Assembly: GCA_036936605.1 (NCBI GenBank)
Contig: JAUPFV010000002.1
Coordinates: forward strand, 317,642,893 to 317,706,892
Source: Limnanthes douglasii subsp. nivea
Taxonomy: Eukaryota > Streptophyta > Magnoliopsida > Brassicales > Limnanthaceae
Direction of reading: 5' to 3'
Length of the DNA stretch: 64,000 nt
Shown: piece by piece, positions 19,680 through 32,421 of the stretch
Position numbering within the stretch: the stretch's first letter is position 1
Layout: each line of letters begins with the position of its first letter
Made by a program: the position numbers and the translations under genes
The notes under the pieces: generated by a model
Databases searched by the model: none
Seen by the model: only the letters and a program-made list of their open reading frames with translations
Told to the model about the DNA's origin: nothing

Positions 19680-21240
19680 CCAAGAAAAAACTCAAACTGT
19701 TGCTTGCCTAGTGCTTTGGTAAAAATGTCTGCACGCTGAGATTGGGGGGCATGTGAGATGCCCAAATAACCCCATCAAGTATCGCATCCCATAAAAAATG
19801 ACGATCTACTTCAATATACTTTGAACGCTCATGGAACACACGATTGTGGGCAAGATGTAAAGCTGACAAACTATCATAGAAAACTTGCATAGCCCCCGGG
19901 TTTGAAACCCCAAAATCCTTGAGTAAAACGTACAAACACTTCAACACACAAGTCAATCCTTCCATAGACCGTCTCTACTTCAGCGGAAAAATATGCAACA
20001 ACACCTTGTTTCTTAGTTTTCCAATAAACAAGGGAATCACCCAAGAATATCATCTAACCACTCAAATTGTGCTGAGTCTTAGGATATCCAGCCCAATCAC
20101 AATCGCACTAGCTTGTCAGAGTGAGATTACAACTACTTAGCATAAGAATTCCGTGACCCGGGATCCCTTTCAGATAACGAACAACTCGTAATGCAATCTG
20201 CCAATGATCCTCTTGTGGTTTCTGCAGAAATTGAGATAAAATATATATCGAAAACAGATATTTGGTCGTGTAAACGCCATATAAATCAGTCTGCCCACCA
20301 ACTTGCGGTACGCGGACCCGTCACTGAGTAGAGTTGACTCGCTCTTACCGAGCTGGCAGTTTTGCTCCATGGGAAATGGTGGAGGCTTGCTGCTAAGTAA
20401 ACCTGTCTCTGAAATAATGTCCAGAGTATATACGTTGGCAAAGAAAAATACCTACGGGAGTCCGTGCTACTTTAACTCCAAGAAAATATTTTAGATGACC
20501 TAAGTCTTTCATATGAAAACAAGTGCTCAAATATTTCTTAAACTCCACCAATACATCAGAGTCATTCTCAATTTGAATAAGATTATTAACGTACACCAAA
20601 TATGCATACGACAATCACTCGTGAAATAAGAGAATAAAGAATAATCTGAATATGATGAAACAAACCCGTACCTTTTCAGTGCAACCACTAACTCGGCAAA
20701 CCAACACCGGGGTGCCCGCTTCAGGCCGTACAACAATTGTCGAAAGAGACAGACCTGTCATTCGCGCTCTCTTCCAAACTTGGAGGATTTTTCATATAAA
20801 CCTCCTTATCCAAATCACCATGCACAAAAATATTATGTACATCCATCTGATGTAACTCCCAATTATGAGCGGCTGCAACCGCCAAGAAAATACATATAAT
20901 AACCATTTTGGTAACAGGGGCAAAGGTCTCTCTATTATCAACCCCTTCTACTTGGTGAGTACCAAACATGTCCAAACGAGCTTTGAGGTGCTCTACTCCC
21001 CCAACGACATGATATTTAATTTTATAAATCTACTAAACTCTTCAAATCTTTGTTTCCTAGAGGTGGATGCGCCAAGGTCAAAATATGATTATTCTCTAGT
21101 GCTTGAATTTTCTGTTGCATTGCCTCTCTCCAACTAGGGTGTTGTATAGCCTCCAAGAATGACTTAGTCTCATCCCTAGAGGTAATAGATACAAGAAACA
21201 AGTGATGTGCCAACGAGAAATAGAACTGTTTATATAATGA
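19680..21240 (-). pseudogene. copia element 1: reverse transcriptase and RNase H remnant
   Basis: Order on the minus strand: a pre-RT part (21213-21022, HPSWREAMQQKIQALENN); RT (20975-20400, with [20 protein letters not shown] and [12 protein letters not shown]); the RT active-site region reading LVYVNNL where copia elements have YVDD, so both Asp are lost; KYFLGVKVARTP; YRKLVGRLIYMAFTRPNI; and RNase H (19965-19708, SALHLAHNRVFHERSKYIEVD). Frames shift several times. The element is dead. Ty1/copia assignment rests on the IN-before-RT order and these motifs. Confidence 0.9.
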
Positions 21241-22620
21241 GTGAGAGGATAAGGCATACCGTGATCAGGAGATGGACTAGAACCGGGAGCAGGAGGAGTA
21301 GCTGACACTGAATGTACTACTGTAGTCATCATGAAATCATTTAAACAAGTAGAATGAATTTTACTACGCTTGCCCCGTCCAAGATCTGAAAAAATGTATG
21401 AAGTCTCTGAAACAACATCCGAAAATACTGGCAGATCTAAGACACCGTTGTCACCAACCAGAGGCAGAGATTGCGCATCACCAACCTCCGCGAGTGGCGC
21501 TTCTTCAATCGCTGAGGTCTTCTCAACTTCCTCCTAAAACTCTAGAGCAATAATAGGAGGTGCAGTGACCCCAGTCTCGGGACAAGCCAACTCAGAGAGC
21601 ATAGTAACAGATGTAAATAAAAAATATATGTTAAAAAAAATTCACATCACGGGAAACAAAACAATCTTGAATCTCTAAATCATCTTCCAGCCTTTCTTGC
21701 AATACGTGCAGCCCACAAAAACACATCGACGACTACGAATCGTAAACTTGTCACCCTAAGACCTTTGAACATGCACATAACATAGAGACCCAAACATACG
21801 AAGCTTAGAGAAAACAGGAGGCACACAAAAAAACATCTCAAATGGAATCTTGGAACCCAAATTGAGAATGAGTTATATTAATCAAATACTCGACAGTCAA
21901 AATACATTCCCCCCAAAATTTAGCAGGTAAGTTACCCTGAAACCTGAGAGTACGAGCAACATTCAAAATATGTCTATGTTTCTATTCAACCCTACCATTA
22001 TGTTGAGGAGTACCCACACATGAAGATTTGAAAACAATACCCAACTCATAAAAAACACGGCGCACACAGAAAGATTCAGTACCATTGTCACTGCGCAATG
22101 TCTTAACAACTCCATTAAATTGTTTTTAAGCCATTGCAATAAAATGTAAAAACATGGAAGTTACTTTTGTTTTCTCAGCCAACAAATAAATCCATACAAC
22201 ACATGATTAATCATCAACAATAGTGAGAAAGTATCGTGCACCACATGAGGAAACAATATGATAAGGACCCCATAAATCACAATGAATTAATTCAAAGTAA
22301 ACAATCATTTTAGAACCAATGACTGGAAAAAAAACTCATGAGTCTGTTTAACGCGAAAACAAGCATCACATATGTGAGCTACACTCCTATTACCAGTGCT
22401 AAAAACAAAAGGTAAAGACTGAACTATCTTAGCTGAAAGATGTCTCAACCTACGGTGTCACAGCTCAGCATCACTATCAACCACAACAGCACTATAGACT
22501 TCGGTTTTCTCAACACCGTTGAAGAGTACATTCTACCTCTCCGCTAATCTAGTCCAATCACAATTCATGATCGTCAGTCCTGAATAATACAACCAAACTT
22601 AACACAACAAATACTATGAT
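21240..22620 (-). pseudogene. copia element 1: GAG-pre-integrase and integrase remnant
   Basis: Minus strand: a zinc-finger part with HICDACFRVKQT (about 22340-22385); integrase core with SDNGTES (about 22075-22100) and GTPQHNGRVE (about 21975-22010), giving the second Asp and the Glu of the DDE triad; then [22 protein letters not shown] (split here only by a family-typical run). Stops and frameshifts occur throughout, for example directly after GRVE. Confidence 0.85.
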
Positions 22621-23240
22621 CGAGATCATCAGTCAATTGGGATATTGAAAATAGATTATAGGTAAGTTTGGGAACCAAAAATATATTATGCAAAGACAAC
22701 TGACAATACAAACATTACCACACTGTGTAGTAGTAACCTGAGAACTATCGGGCAGAGTTATTACACAGGCTAGCATAACAATAATATTTTCCAATAGAGA
22801 TATGTCACCTATAATGTGATAAGAAGCCCCAGAATCAATAATGCAAGGGGCACTACTCACTAATCAGAAGCTCATCAGTCTAATAAACTTTATCTGCTGC
22901 AAGAAGGGAAAACAACTACTGCAACTGATCAGAAAGACGAGAAGCCTCGTCAGCAGGTAACTCGGTAATAACCGCAACCGACGAACCCACGGTGGTTGTC
23001 TCTATCGTCGTGTTGCGCAGCCTTGGAGCGCAGCCGCCGTCTTGTGGTCTGTGCAGACCTCCCTCTCCACGGTCTTAAGATGGTGTAGCGTCCGGACATT
23101 TCACCCAGCTTGCAGTATATCCATGTTTGGCGTAACAATTGGATTCTTCATGACTAATTTTGTGACAATAAGTACAAAAACGATGGGCAAACAAAAAAGT
23201 ACCTCGAAGAGTAGACTTAATCACAAATGTCATTAGGGGC
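22620..23240 (-). pseudogene. copia element 1: gag zinc knuckle and protease remnant
   Basis: A CCHC knuckle, CTYCHKISHEESNC (minus, about 23137-23176), followed by AKHGY as in many copia gags. Downstream is a protease with CIIDSGASYHI (about 22810-22845). Frames differ between the two. The N-terminal gag and the 5' LTR are missing; similarity ends at about 23240. Confidence 0.82.
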
Positions 23241-24173
23241 CTTTAAAAAACTACCAGAAAAATGTCGATGATGAGAATAAAAAAAATACTACACCGGTAT
23301 AATGTCGGCGCGAGAAGGAAAAGACCGAACTTACGTCGGTCTCGAGAGAACAAAGATCAGATAAACATTAACTTAAAAATATTATTCAATTAAAAATATT
23401 ATTATCATGAAATAATTATTATTTTCACTAAAACAGGATAATATAAAATATAAAAATATATGCTACAACAAAAATTAATATCAAAATATTTTTTCCTGCT
23501 CCCTCTGCCTTTTTAAAACCAAATTATTTATTTTGATACTCTCTCTACCTTTATAAACCAAATTATATTTTTATTTTTCGAAATTCTAACTACAAATAGA
23601 GAATTTCGACATATTATCGAATTATACCGTCGAGCTGGATTCCTAACCAGTTTTCTTTTATAAATAAATATAACAATTATTCGAAAGATCGTGTTTGTCC
23701 ACACAAATGAGAAAACTTTCTTTAAGATTCTGCATGCACGTGATAAGAATATATAAGAAATTTACATAAAAGTTTACTTATTATGTATAGTTTTGATGCG
23801 AATTATATCGCGTTGGAATAACTCTATAGGAGAGGCGAAAGATTCTCATGATTTAAATTGTGTAGTAATAACACGGTATTTGGTGCTTATTCGTTGTGAA
23901 AATGATATTGTTATATATAACTTCTAATAACTAATTGTCTTTTCGGTTATTAAGAAAATTTTGGATGGTCAAATTTTTGAAAATTAATGAATAATAACTA
24001 TAAATGCTTGAAAAGTAGAATTTTAATTAAACGGAAGGTTTTGAATATATAATTAAATTTTAAATTAGACTATAAATTTAATATTAAAAACAAAGTTTAT
24101 AAAAAATAAAATTTAAACTTAAAAAGAGGTTTGAAACTATAAAAATGTCTCGCAAAATAGTTTTGTTTACGTC
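23241..24173. other. AT-rich spacer between two copia remnants
   Basis: No coding similarity. The patch 23290-23350 has CTACACCGGTATAATGTCGG and ACGTCGGTCTCG words that recall subterminal repeats of CACTA elements, but no pair of ends was found. Confidence 0.45.
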
Positions 24174-24315
24174 GTTAAATGATGAACAAAAAAGATAAAA
24201 GAGAACTGATAGGGTTTTTGTATTATTTAGAAAATGTATCTATTACATAGTGCAGAGGCTCGTATATATAGATAAAATATATGACCTAACGGGCTTGTGT
24301 ATTATATTTTTAACA
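24174..24315 (-). repeat. Truncated or short 3' LTR of copia element 2
   Basis: Minus strand: purine tract TTTGAGAGAGGG, then TGTTAAAAATATAATACACAAGCCC..., a common copia LTR start, with CTCTGCACTATGTAATAG inside. The end near 24174 is imprecise (TTTAACG, not TTTAACA). Confidence 0.6.
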
Positions 24316-26480
24316 CCCTCTCTCAAACTCAAATGCAACAAGGCTGAATCATGATTACTAGCACGGAAACCAAGTGAAGTAATAATCGTAGAGAATTTTT
24401 CAAGCCAAACACAAGGAGCTTGTTTGAGACTATATAAAGCTTTCTTAAGTCGATAAATTGTACCTGGTTGGTGAACAACACCTAGAGGAGAAGTCATGTA
24501 AACTTCCTCATGAAGATCATCATTCAAAAATGCATTTTTAACATCTACTTGGAAGATCTTCCACTGGTGAACAGATGTAACCGCAATAAGAGTACGAACT
24601 ATCGTCATTTTTTACACTGAGAAAAATATCTCATCAGAATCTATACCATACTTCTGTGAATACCTTTTTGCTACAAGACTAGCCTGATATCTTTCAACAG
24701 ACCCATCAGACTTTATTTTAATTTTAAAAACCCATCGAGAGCCGATTATATGCTTACCGGATGGAGGTTTAACTATATCCCATGCATGAGTCTGATAAAG
24801 AGCGGTAAGATCTTCGACTATTTCATTTTGCCAACGAGGATCATAAACAAATTCTTTAAACCATTGAGGTTCATATAAATCATGTATGTTTGTTATAAAA
24901 AATGCTAAATGAGCTGAGTAAGAAGAATATGTAAAATATGGTAGTTTGGTATACTTACTTATAGAGTATATCTTCTGAGGGGTAGAGCTGGTGGTTCACT
25001 AAAAGAAGAAGCTAAATCAGGCCTTGATGGAGCATAAGTGGTCAATTGTAGTCGATGTCTCATGAACTGGCACCTCAACATATCCCGGTATGTTGCTATT
25101 ATTTGCAAAAGGATCACTAGTGGGATCAAAACAACGATAACCTTTATGTCTAACGTCATAACCCAAAAAACACATATTATGGATTTAGGCCCCAATTTAT
25201 TGTGCTCTACACGAGGACGAATGACAAAATATGTACATCCAAATACTCGTAAGGAAGAATAATCTAGAAGTTGTTCGTATAACTTCTGAAAGGGACACAT
25301 CCCTGCATTATAAGTAATTGGAATTCTATTAATCATATATACAACAGTATGAATTTCTTATCCCCAAAAAATAGTAAGAACCTCAACAAATAAAAGTAAA
25401 GAACAAGCAATCTCAATAAGGTGACGATGTTTTCTTTACAACATCATTCTGCTAAGGGGTGTCAATGCAAGAAGACTGATGTATGGTACCATCATATATA
25501 AGTAACTGAGTAAAATTATTGGATGTATATTCACCCCCTAAGTCACACCTGAAGTATTTTTATTACAGTAGAATGTTGAGTCTTAAAAAGTGCCCAAAAT
25601 TCTCTATAAATTCCAAGAAAATTTGATATCTGTTTCATAAGGTAAACCCAAGTATTTCGAGTATAATCATTGATGAAGGAAACATAGTATGATGAACCAC
25701 CCTTTATAGAGACATGATATGGACCCCGAACATCAGAATGAATAATATCAAATAAAGCAATAGAAGAAGTGACACTTTCATTAAATGGTAACGTCAAAAA
25801 ATTTGCAAGTTTACAACCACTACAATCCGAGATATTACAAATGTTTAGCTGACCTAAAGCACCTGTAGAAACTAAATATTTTAAACGCGGTGCAAATACA
25901 TGTCCAAGACGAGAATGCCAATGATAAGACTCAGACGATGAATGATTCAAACGAAACAAAGACAAATCAACACAAGAGGCAGCAATATCAGTCAAGTATG
26001 TTTTTCCATTATCAACACCATAGACACCCACATCTGTTACTTCGAGTTTCTCTAAAACATAGAGTTCCCCTATTTTACGGCTTGTCCCAATCATTCTATG
26101 AGTCTATTGATTTTGTATATCACAAACAGAATCAGAAAACAAGACACAATAACTAGACTTACACAATTGGCTAGCCAAAATAAGATTCAAAGCAATGATG
26201 GGAATGTAGTAACCCTCTACTGACATTGGTGTAGCACTAGCAAACAAAACAGATATGGGTGAAACATGATTAGACACCCCAGAATCCAAAATCCACAATG
26301 ATGAATCAATACATGAAGTGGAAGACGAGGACATACCTGAATGGTATGCAAATGTAGACATAATAAAGTTCTTCTTACTTAGTTTTTTATTAGTAGAGTG
26401 TAGAAAATTATATTTTCTTATCATATTCGCAATAAGATCTACGATCTTCAATCGAACAAAATAAAAAAACAATCAAGAGA
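24316..26480 (-). pseudogene. copia element 2: protease, integrase and partial RT, internally deleted
   Basis: Minus strand order: protease WILDSGVSNHVSP (about 26260-26300); GAG-pre-integrase (26094-25850, YHWHSRLGHV and CSGCKLANF); integrase (DIIHSDVRGPY near 25740, NDYTRNTWVYLMK); integrase tail (25336-25150, MINRIPI, LRVFGCTYFV); RT start (24608-24330, QVDVKNAFLNDDLHEEVYM, YSLKQAPCVWLEKF). The frame runs directly into the polypurine tract, so the rest of RT (including the catalytic loop) and all of RNase H are deleted. It also contains stops and frameshifts. It is not the same copy as copia 1: both carry RT and integrase. Confidence 0.88.
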
Positions 26481-26489
26481 TACCAAACC

Positions 26490-26745
26490 CAAATCGGAAA
26501 AATCAAATCAAACTTTAAATCAAAAATCAAACCAAGTACAAATTCAAAATCTCAGTGGTCCAACAAAATCAAATTAAATACTCAATCAAATCCAAATCCA
26601 AAACCGAGTCCAAATACCAAACTAAATCTAAATACCAAGTCTGAATACTAAACTAAACCCAATTTCTAATTTCTAATTTCCATTTTTCAACATTCAATTT
26701 CCAATTTCCAATCAAAATCAAAATCAAAATCAAATTGAATTCACG
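26490..26745. repeat. Low-complexity CAAATC/CAATTTC tract
   Basis: Irregular repetition of words such as AAATCAAA, CCAAAT, AATTTCTAATTTC and AAAATCAAAATC over about 250 bases. No coding potential. Confidence 0.7.
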
Positions 26746-26867
26746 GATTTACCAACAAAAATAGTAATTTCTCCCAAACTGTTGCACCGAATTATAATCC
26801 TACCAGTCATATAGAAGGATTGGATATCCTGAACACGCTCTCTGAAATTAGGCAAAAACGAACATCG

Positions 26868-27128
26868 TTTATAAATGATATTTTTTTTTAATTTTTTCCC
26901 GTCAGACCCAGTTAGCCTAATTATAAACTACATTTTGCATAGTCGTTTGTATTTTGTTTTCCCAATCTTAGATCTCACGCTTTGTTTGGCCCATGGTCTT
27001 GCATCTTGCAGTTCACCAAACCCAGTTATGTTGGTCTCATACTTTGTTTTGTATGGTCTCACATGTCTCACTTCATTTGACCATGGTCTCACATCTTGCA
27101 TCTCGCACGTAAGAAAAAATCAATTTAA
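26868..27128 (+). repeat. Near-identical partial copy of the left part of the foldback element
   Basis: Matches 28729-28986 with very few differences (I saw one substitution, ACATGTCTC against ACATGCCTC, plus a T-run length change). Similarity stops abruptly at about 27126, where the 317-bp duplicated block begins. Confidence 0.88.
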
Positions 27129-27445
27129 ATATGAGTCAAGTATAAAAATGACTCTTATTATAGTATTTGATGAGATAAAACTTTAAATATATTGTTTCAT
27201 ATACTGGAATTAATTTTTGAATAAATTACATGAAAAATTTATGTTGTGTTCAATATAAGAGACGATTTTAAACATATATACAAGTTATTACCTATGAAGA
27301 TGTTTTTTGATTTTGCAAAAAATCATAAAAAATATAATTGACTCAATCACATTGAAACCACATGTTTATACATGAGAATTGGTTTACTTACTTCCAAGTT
27401 TAATACAAATTGGATTACTTGAGTTTTGAATGAAATTTCGCAAAT
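27129..27445 (+). repeat. 317-bp direct duplication, copy 1
   Basis: Starts ATATGAGTCAAGTATAAAAA and ends TTTCGCAAAT. Copy 2 is at 27614-27930, offset 485 bases, with the same length and about eight substitutions. The 168-base spacer is unrelated. The ends are not TG...CA, so it does not look like an LTR pair. Confidence 0.9.
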
Positions 27446-27613
27446 GACACATTTTATAAACTACTAAACGTGAAGTATAATATTATGTTTAAATCTAAAA
27501 AGTAGAGTTATTTGACTCCATATTATATAGTGATAACAAAACTAAAACTATTACAAAATAAACAAAAAAACATTTTTGAAAGAAATTTTCATTGTTGCAA
27601 GTAAACAAGCCTC

Positions 27614-27930
27614 ATATGAGTCAAGTATAAAAATGACTCTTATTATAGTATTTGATGAGATAAAACTTTAAATATATTGTTTCATATACTAGAATTAATT
27701 TTTGAATAAATTACATGAAAAATTTATGTGGTGTTAAATATAAGAGAAGATTTTAAACATATATACAAGTTATTACTTATGAAGATGTTTTTTGTTTTTG
27801 CAAAAAATCATAAAAAATATAATTGACTCAATCACATTGAAACCACATGTTTATACATGAGAATTGGTTTACTTACTTCCAAGTTTAATATAAATTGGAT
27901 TACTTGAGTTTTGAATGAAATTTCGCAAAT
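27614..27930 (+). repeat. 317-bp direct duplication, copy 2
   Basis: Second copy of the block at 27129-27445; no indels between the two. No coding content. Confidence 0.9.
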
Positions 27931-28614
27931 ATAAAACAATACAAGCATTCAGTACTAGATAGGCTGCCAAAAGTTTTTGGCAATAAAAATGAATATATTA
28001 TTTTGACACATTATACTCTAATTGCAAACCACGAGAATAAAAATATTATTTTCTATTGCATCAATATACAATCATAATATTCATCAAATGGATGTCAAAT
28101 TAACATTTTTAAATTAAGATTTTGACGGGGATGTTTATATGGAATAACTCAAACGATTTAGGCTCTCTTAGGGGAAAAAAATTAAAGTGTATACACATGT
28201 TAAAATATTGCGTGACTTAAAACAAACGCCTAAAAATAATATGAAAATTTTATCATGTCATTATGTTTTATGAATTTAGACACAACAATGGAGATAAATA
28301 TATATACACTAAAAAATTTGGTGACACAATGGTCAATGTTCGCATATACGTAGATGAAAAACTTAAGTAATAATACAAGTGAGATTATGGAAATAAAAAC
28401 GTTTATACTTTACTAATTTTGAGGTGAATTATTTTGAAGGGTATACATTAGTATCATGATAAAATTGATTCATAGTATTTGAGTTCAGTCATTAAATAAA
28501 TTTTGGGTGACTTCAATAGAAATACCCAGTCAACTTTCTCATTACCAACTAGTACAAAAAATGTTTATCAAGCAACTCTTCTACAAAAAATAACCTTATT
28601 GTATTGTTTTGAAC

Positions 28615-29500
28615 CAAATCTTTTCTTTTTTAATTTTTTTATATTATTTTTAAAAAGTATGTATCTTTCAAATTGTAGTTCGGGAAAGAAACAGAAATAT
28701 CAATGTTTTTTTAAGATGAATAAAACTAGATTTATAAATGATATTTTTTTTATTTTTTCCCGTCAGACCCAGTTAGCCTAATTATAAACTACATTTTGCA
28801 TAGTCGTTTGTATTTTGTTTTCCCAATCTTAGATCTCACGCTTTGTTTGGCCCATGGTCTTGCATCTTGCAGTTCACCAAACCCAGTTATGTTGGTCTCA
28901 TACTTTGTTTTGTATGGTCTCACATGCCTCACTTCATTTGACCATGGTCTCACATCTTGCATCTCGCACGTAAGAAAAAATCAATTTTAACTATGATCTC
29001 TCGATTAAGGAAATTTTTTTTTAACTATTGTCTCTCATCCCATATCTCATATCTCACATCTCGTATTCTCTGTAAGCTTGGTCTCGCACCTTGCTCGAAA
29101 AAAGACAAGTTTAATGGACCCCGGTCTCGCATTTAAGGGAAAAAAAGTAACCCTTGTCTCTCATCTCTCATCTCACATTTTGAATTTCTTGTAAGGCTGG
29201 TCTCGCACCTTACACTTAAGCAAAACAAATCTAATTTAACCTTAGTCTTGCACTTAAAGTGATTTGTTTGTTTAGGTGTGAGAACTAAGATGAGATGCGA
29301 GACCAATACATAAATATGTGAAAGATGCAAAACTAGACATAACAAAATGCGAGACCAGCCTAACTAGGTCAGAAAAAAAAATATCATTCATAGATCTAGT
29401 TTTGTTCGTTTAAAAAAACAAAACCGATAGCATTTTCAGATTTTTTTCGAGTTATGTTTTGAAAGATATTAACTTTTTAAAAATGATAAAAAAAAAGCAA
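28615..29500. mobile_element. Foldback-like element with ~165-bp inverted ends and GGTCTCRCA repeats
   Basis: The left arm (about 28622-28790) and the reverse complement of the right arm (about 29345-29490) align over roughly 165 bases: ATTTTTAAAAAGT..ATCTTTCAAA, TGTTTTTTTAA, ACTAGAT.TAT.AATGATATTTTTTT, then CAGACCCAGTTAG against CTGACCTAGTTAG. Between the arms is a non-coding array of irregular units such as TGGTCTCGCACCTTGC, TGGTCTCACATCTTGC and GTCTCTCATCTCACATC. Long terminal inverted repeats with a non-coding core suggest a foldback or Mutator-type non-autonomous DNA transposon. I could not identify a target-site duplication. Confidence 0.6.
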
Positions 29501-31881
29501 AGAGAATAATGTGGCATGTGATGAAACATGATTATTTAGGGTATTATGAAAAAAACTGAATATTATATGGAAGTTAAGTATTATATTTGGATATTGGGTG
29601 GGCATATTTGATAATTAGGGTATTAAGTAGGTATAAGTTTGGTTTTGATACTATTAGGTACATTACCAATAAATCTTACTACACTAAAAAAACACGTGAA
29701 AAGTTTATAATTTTTAACTAAATTATTTTCACATGCAATTAAACATTAAAAATAATAGACACAGTGGCTTTGTTTAAATAAATTAGTTTTATAATAAGTA
29801 TCGTGCATGAAATATTATATACTAAGAAAAATATTTTGTTTATAAATTGATATAATTAAATATGAATCTAAGTATGAAATATTCAAATAAAATTATAAGG
29901 TTCTTTGACATATGAAAAAGACAAAAAAATATGTGTATCAAATATTTAATTTCCAGAGGTAGTTGAAATGGTAGACATATATAAAGTAAATCACTAATCT
30001 AACCTAATCAATCGACTATGAGATGTGGTGATGTTGTTTAAAGTGTAAAGAATTTTTTTTTTATATCTTATACAATTATGGAATTTGCACTCATAACTTT
30101 ACCGCATCTGAAAAAAATAAAATGACTAAACGATATATTGTTAGAAATAATATTCATTTTAAGGGAAAATGATAATCCAAATACATATCAATAGTGAAAC
30201 AATATTCGATAGAATCATATCCATAATTTATTTATATGTATATATACATTAGTTTAAAATAATTTAATCAATATAAAATCATATGGTCTCATATATACGT
30301 TCTAATGAGAAATTAACGGGGTGTTTACCAAACTGTTGTTTAGGAAATTGGTAAATTTAACATCTAAAATGATGTTATTAAAACTTTAAATTTATAACTT
30401 TGCTAAAAATGGCATTTCAAATTTATTATAGTAAAAAATTAGCCATTAAATTTTCAATGGATTATAAAACTCATTAAACAAATCGATTACATCATATATA
30501 CTAACAATTGTTTCATCTAAAATGAAATAAAATGGCCATGGGTGAATGATTGAATGCATAAAACACGTATTATAATCTAGTTTATTTTTTGTCATTTTAT
30601 GTTTCTAACATATAAGACAGCCCATCTAAAAACCTATCTTAAATTTTAAAAGGTACATAATAAATCGAGTTTCTTTAATAAAAAAGGTCACCATATGTGA
30701 TACGAAATTTTCTTCTTGCATACCATAATAGATTCTTAGAATTTTTCTTAACTAAATGATTGGAAAAATATATAAAGATGCATTTGGATCGGAAGAGAGA
30801 TATTTGAGATCAAGATTCAAATGCAAAGAGGAGAGATCGTATGTACGTATTGTATCATTGGCATTATACAACATACCACAACACGACAAGTGTGATGCAT
30901 TGTCATAACGTACTTCTGCCATGTTGTGGATAGCAAAAAATATTACCATAATAAGGCATAAAATGCATGCCACACTCCATATTCTATAAATTTAATGTCC
31001 ATGAGAATAACATGACAAATAGGTACCCCTCAACAACGAACATAGCCACTGCGACATATAAACATTATCATACATTATAAGACCAATTTTATTTAGTAAG
31101 CTCTATTAAATACTAGTAGGTGCAACATTTCAAAAATATGTTGAGATGATACATAATTTTCTAAATCAACGTAATGGTCTAAAAAAAGCTTAAAATATTA
31201 AAAAAGATATTCAAAGATTAATTATTTAATAATAAAATATTTACGATTTGAATCTTTCTCATTTATATTAACAAAAGCAAGTTAATTTTTACATGTTTGT
31301 GATATACTCATGTCGTGCATCACATGTAGCAAGATTTACGACGCGTGTCATGATATTTAAAAGCTTGCCATCGTAAGAAATATGACAGGGTCACCACGAC
31401 AAACCAGACCATGTTGAATTATTTATGCATCGTTTGCTACAACAAGTCATCTTGTTTACTGTTGAAAAACTAAAAATACACAATTGTTTAAAAACTTGTT
31501 TCTAGGGTTTGCATTATTTCTAAAATTTTGTGGCGGGGTTTAAGAACATCCTAAAATATTGATAAATGAGAAATGTTAATAGTTGAAATGATCACATAAT
31601 ATTTTAATATCTAAACATTTATACTCGTATAGGTTTTTCACATAGAATGAATCATATCAAAATTATCTTCGTTTCACATAAGATGATTCTTGAAAAATTC
31701 AAATAGTAAAATAAAGTCAATTCGTAAAACAACATGCCATATTATTCGTGTTTTTTAATTTTTTTTTGAAATATCATCATATAAGTTATGAAAATAAAAA
31801 ATTAAATATTTATTACTTCAAAGTATGAGGGTATATTTTTGTTTCAAATACCTCAGGTTTAATGAGACTTAAATTTCGTTT
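29501..31881. other. AT-rich spacer, no gene recognised
   Basis: No open frame with family similarity, and no clear repeat ends. It forms the target DNA of element B, whose TSD AAAAT is at 31882-31886. Confidence 0.5.
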
Positions 31882-31886
31882 AAAAT

Positions 31887-32262
31887 TGGTCTGGATTATT
31901 TTCAACTGAGGGTAAATTTGTCAGATGTTTTGTGGTGTTTCAAAGGTATTTAATATTTTAAGTGGTTTGTAGTGAGAGATTTGAGGTGCCTCGTTGTATT
32001 AAATGTTTATTACCCTCATTAATGAAAGTGGTTGGGTATTTATACCCTTAATTATGGGCCACATGGGATTTCGGGTCATACTTATGAAACCAGGTCGAGT
32101 TCAAAAACTTATTAGTTATTAAGCAGGTAGGCAATGAGCTTAGTCATAAAGTGATTAATTTTTAATACATTAGTCCTGTTTGGATGGTTCAGTGGGTGGT
32201 TTTTGTCCGAATTTCCCATGTCCGGTTTTTACAGTGAGTGGCGAGAAAATCCGGACTCATCA
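31887..32262 (-). repeat. 3' LTR of element B (376 bp)
   Basis: On the plus strand it begins TGGTCTGG and ends CTCATCA. TSD AAAAT lies at 31882-31886. A TATAAATA box (minus) is at 32037-32044, within GGGTATTTATACCC. Confidence 0.93.
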
Positions 32263-32280
32263 GTAGCCCCTTTTTTAGGT
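32263..32280 (-). other. Polypurine tract of element B
   Basis: Minus strand ACCTAAAAAAGGGGCTAC directly before the 3' LTR start. C has the same tract, and D a variant (ACCTAAGGGGGCTAC). Confidence 0.8.
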
Positions 32281-32421
32281 TATGTTCGAAGGCCTTTGGC
32301 AAGACCTAAAAAATAGCTCATGAGTACTCGTAACAATGCCCGGACAGATTTTGATTTGTGTAAGGGATTTATTCGGAGTGGCAAAAACTCTCAGAAGCTT
32401 AAAGGTTTTGCCAGAGATCGT

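Noticed and set aside
23290..23350. Possible CACTA-type transposon end (CTACACCGGTATAATGTCGG and ACGTCGGTCTCG words)
   Set aside because: The leading C of CACTA is missing, no second end or 3-bp duplication was found, and no transposase is nearby.
27129..27930. 317-bp direct repeats as LTRs of a small retrotransposon
   Set aside because: No TG...CA ends, no PBS or PPT, and only 168 bases between the copies.
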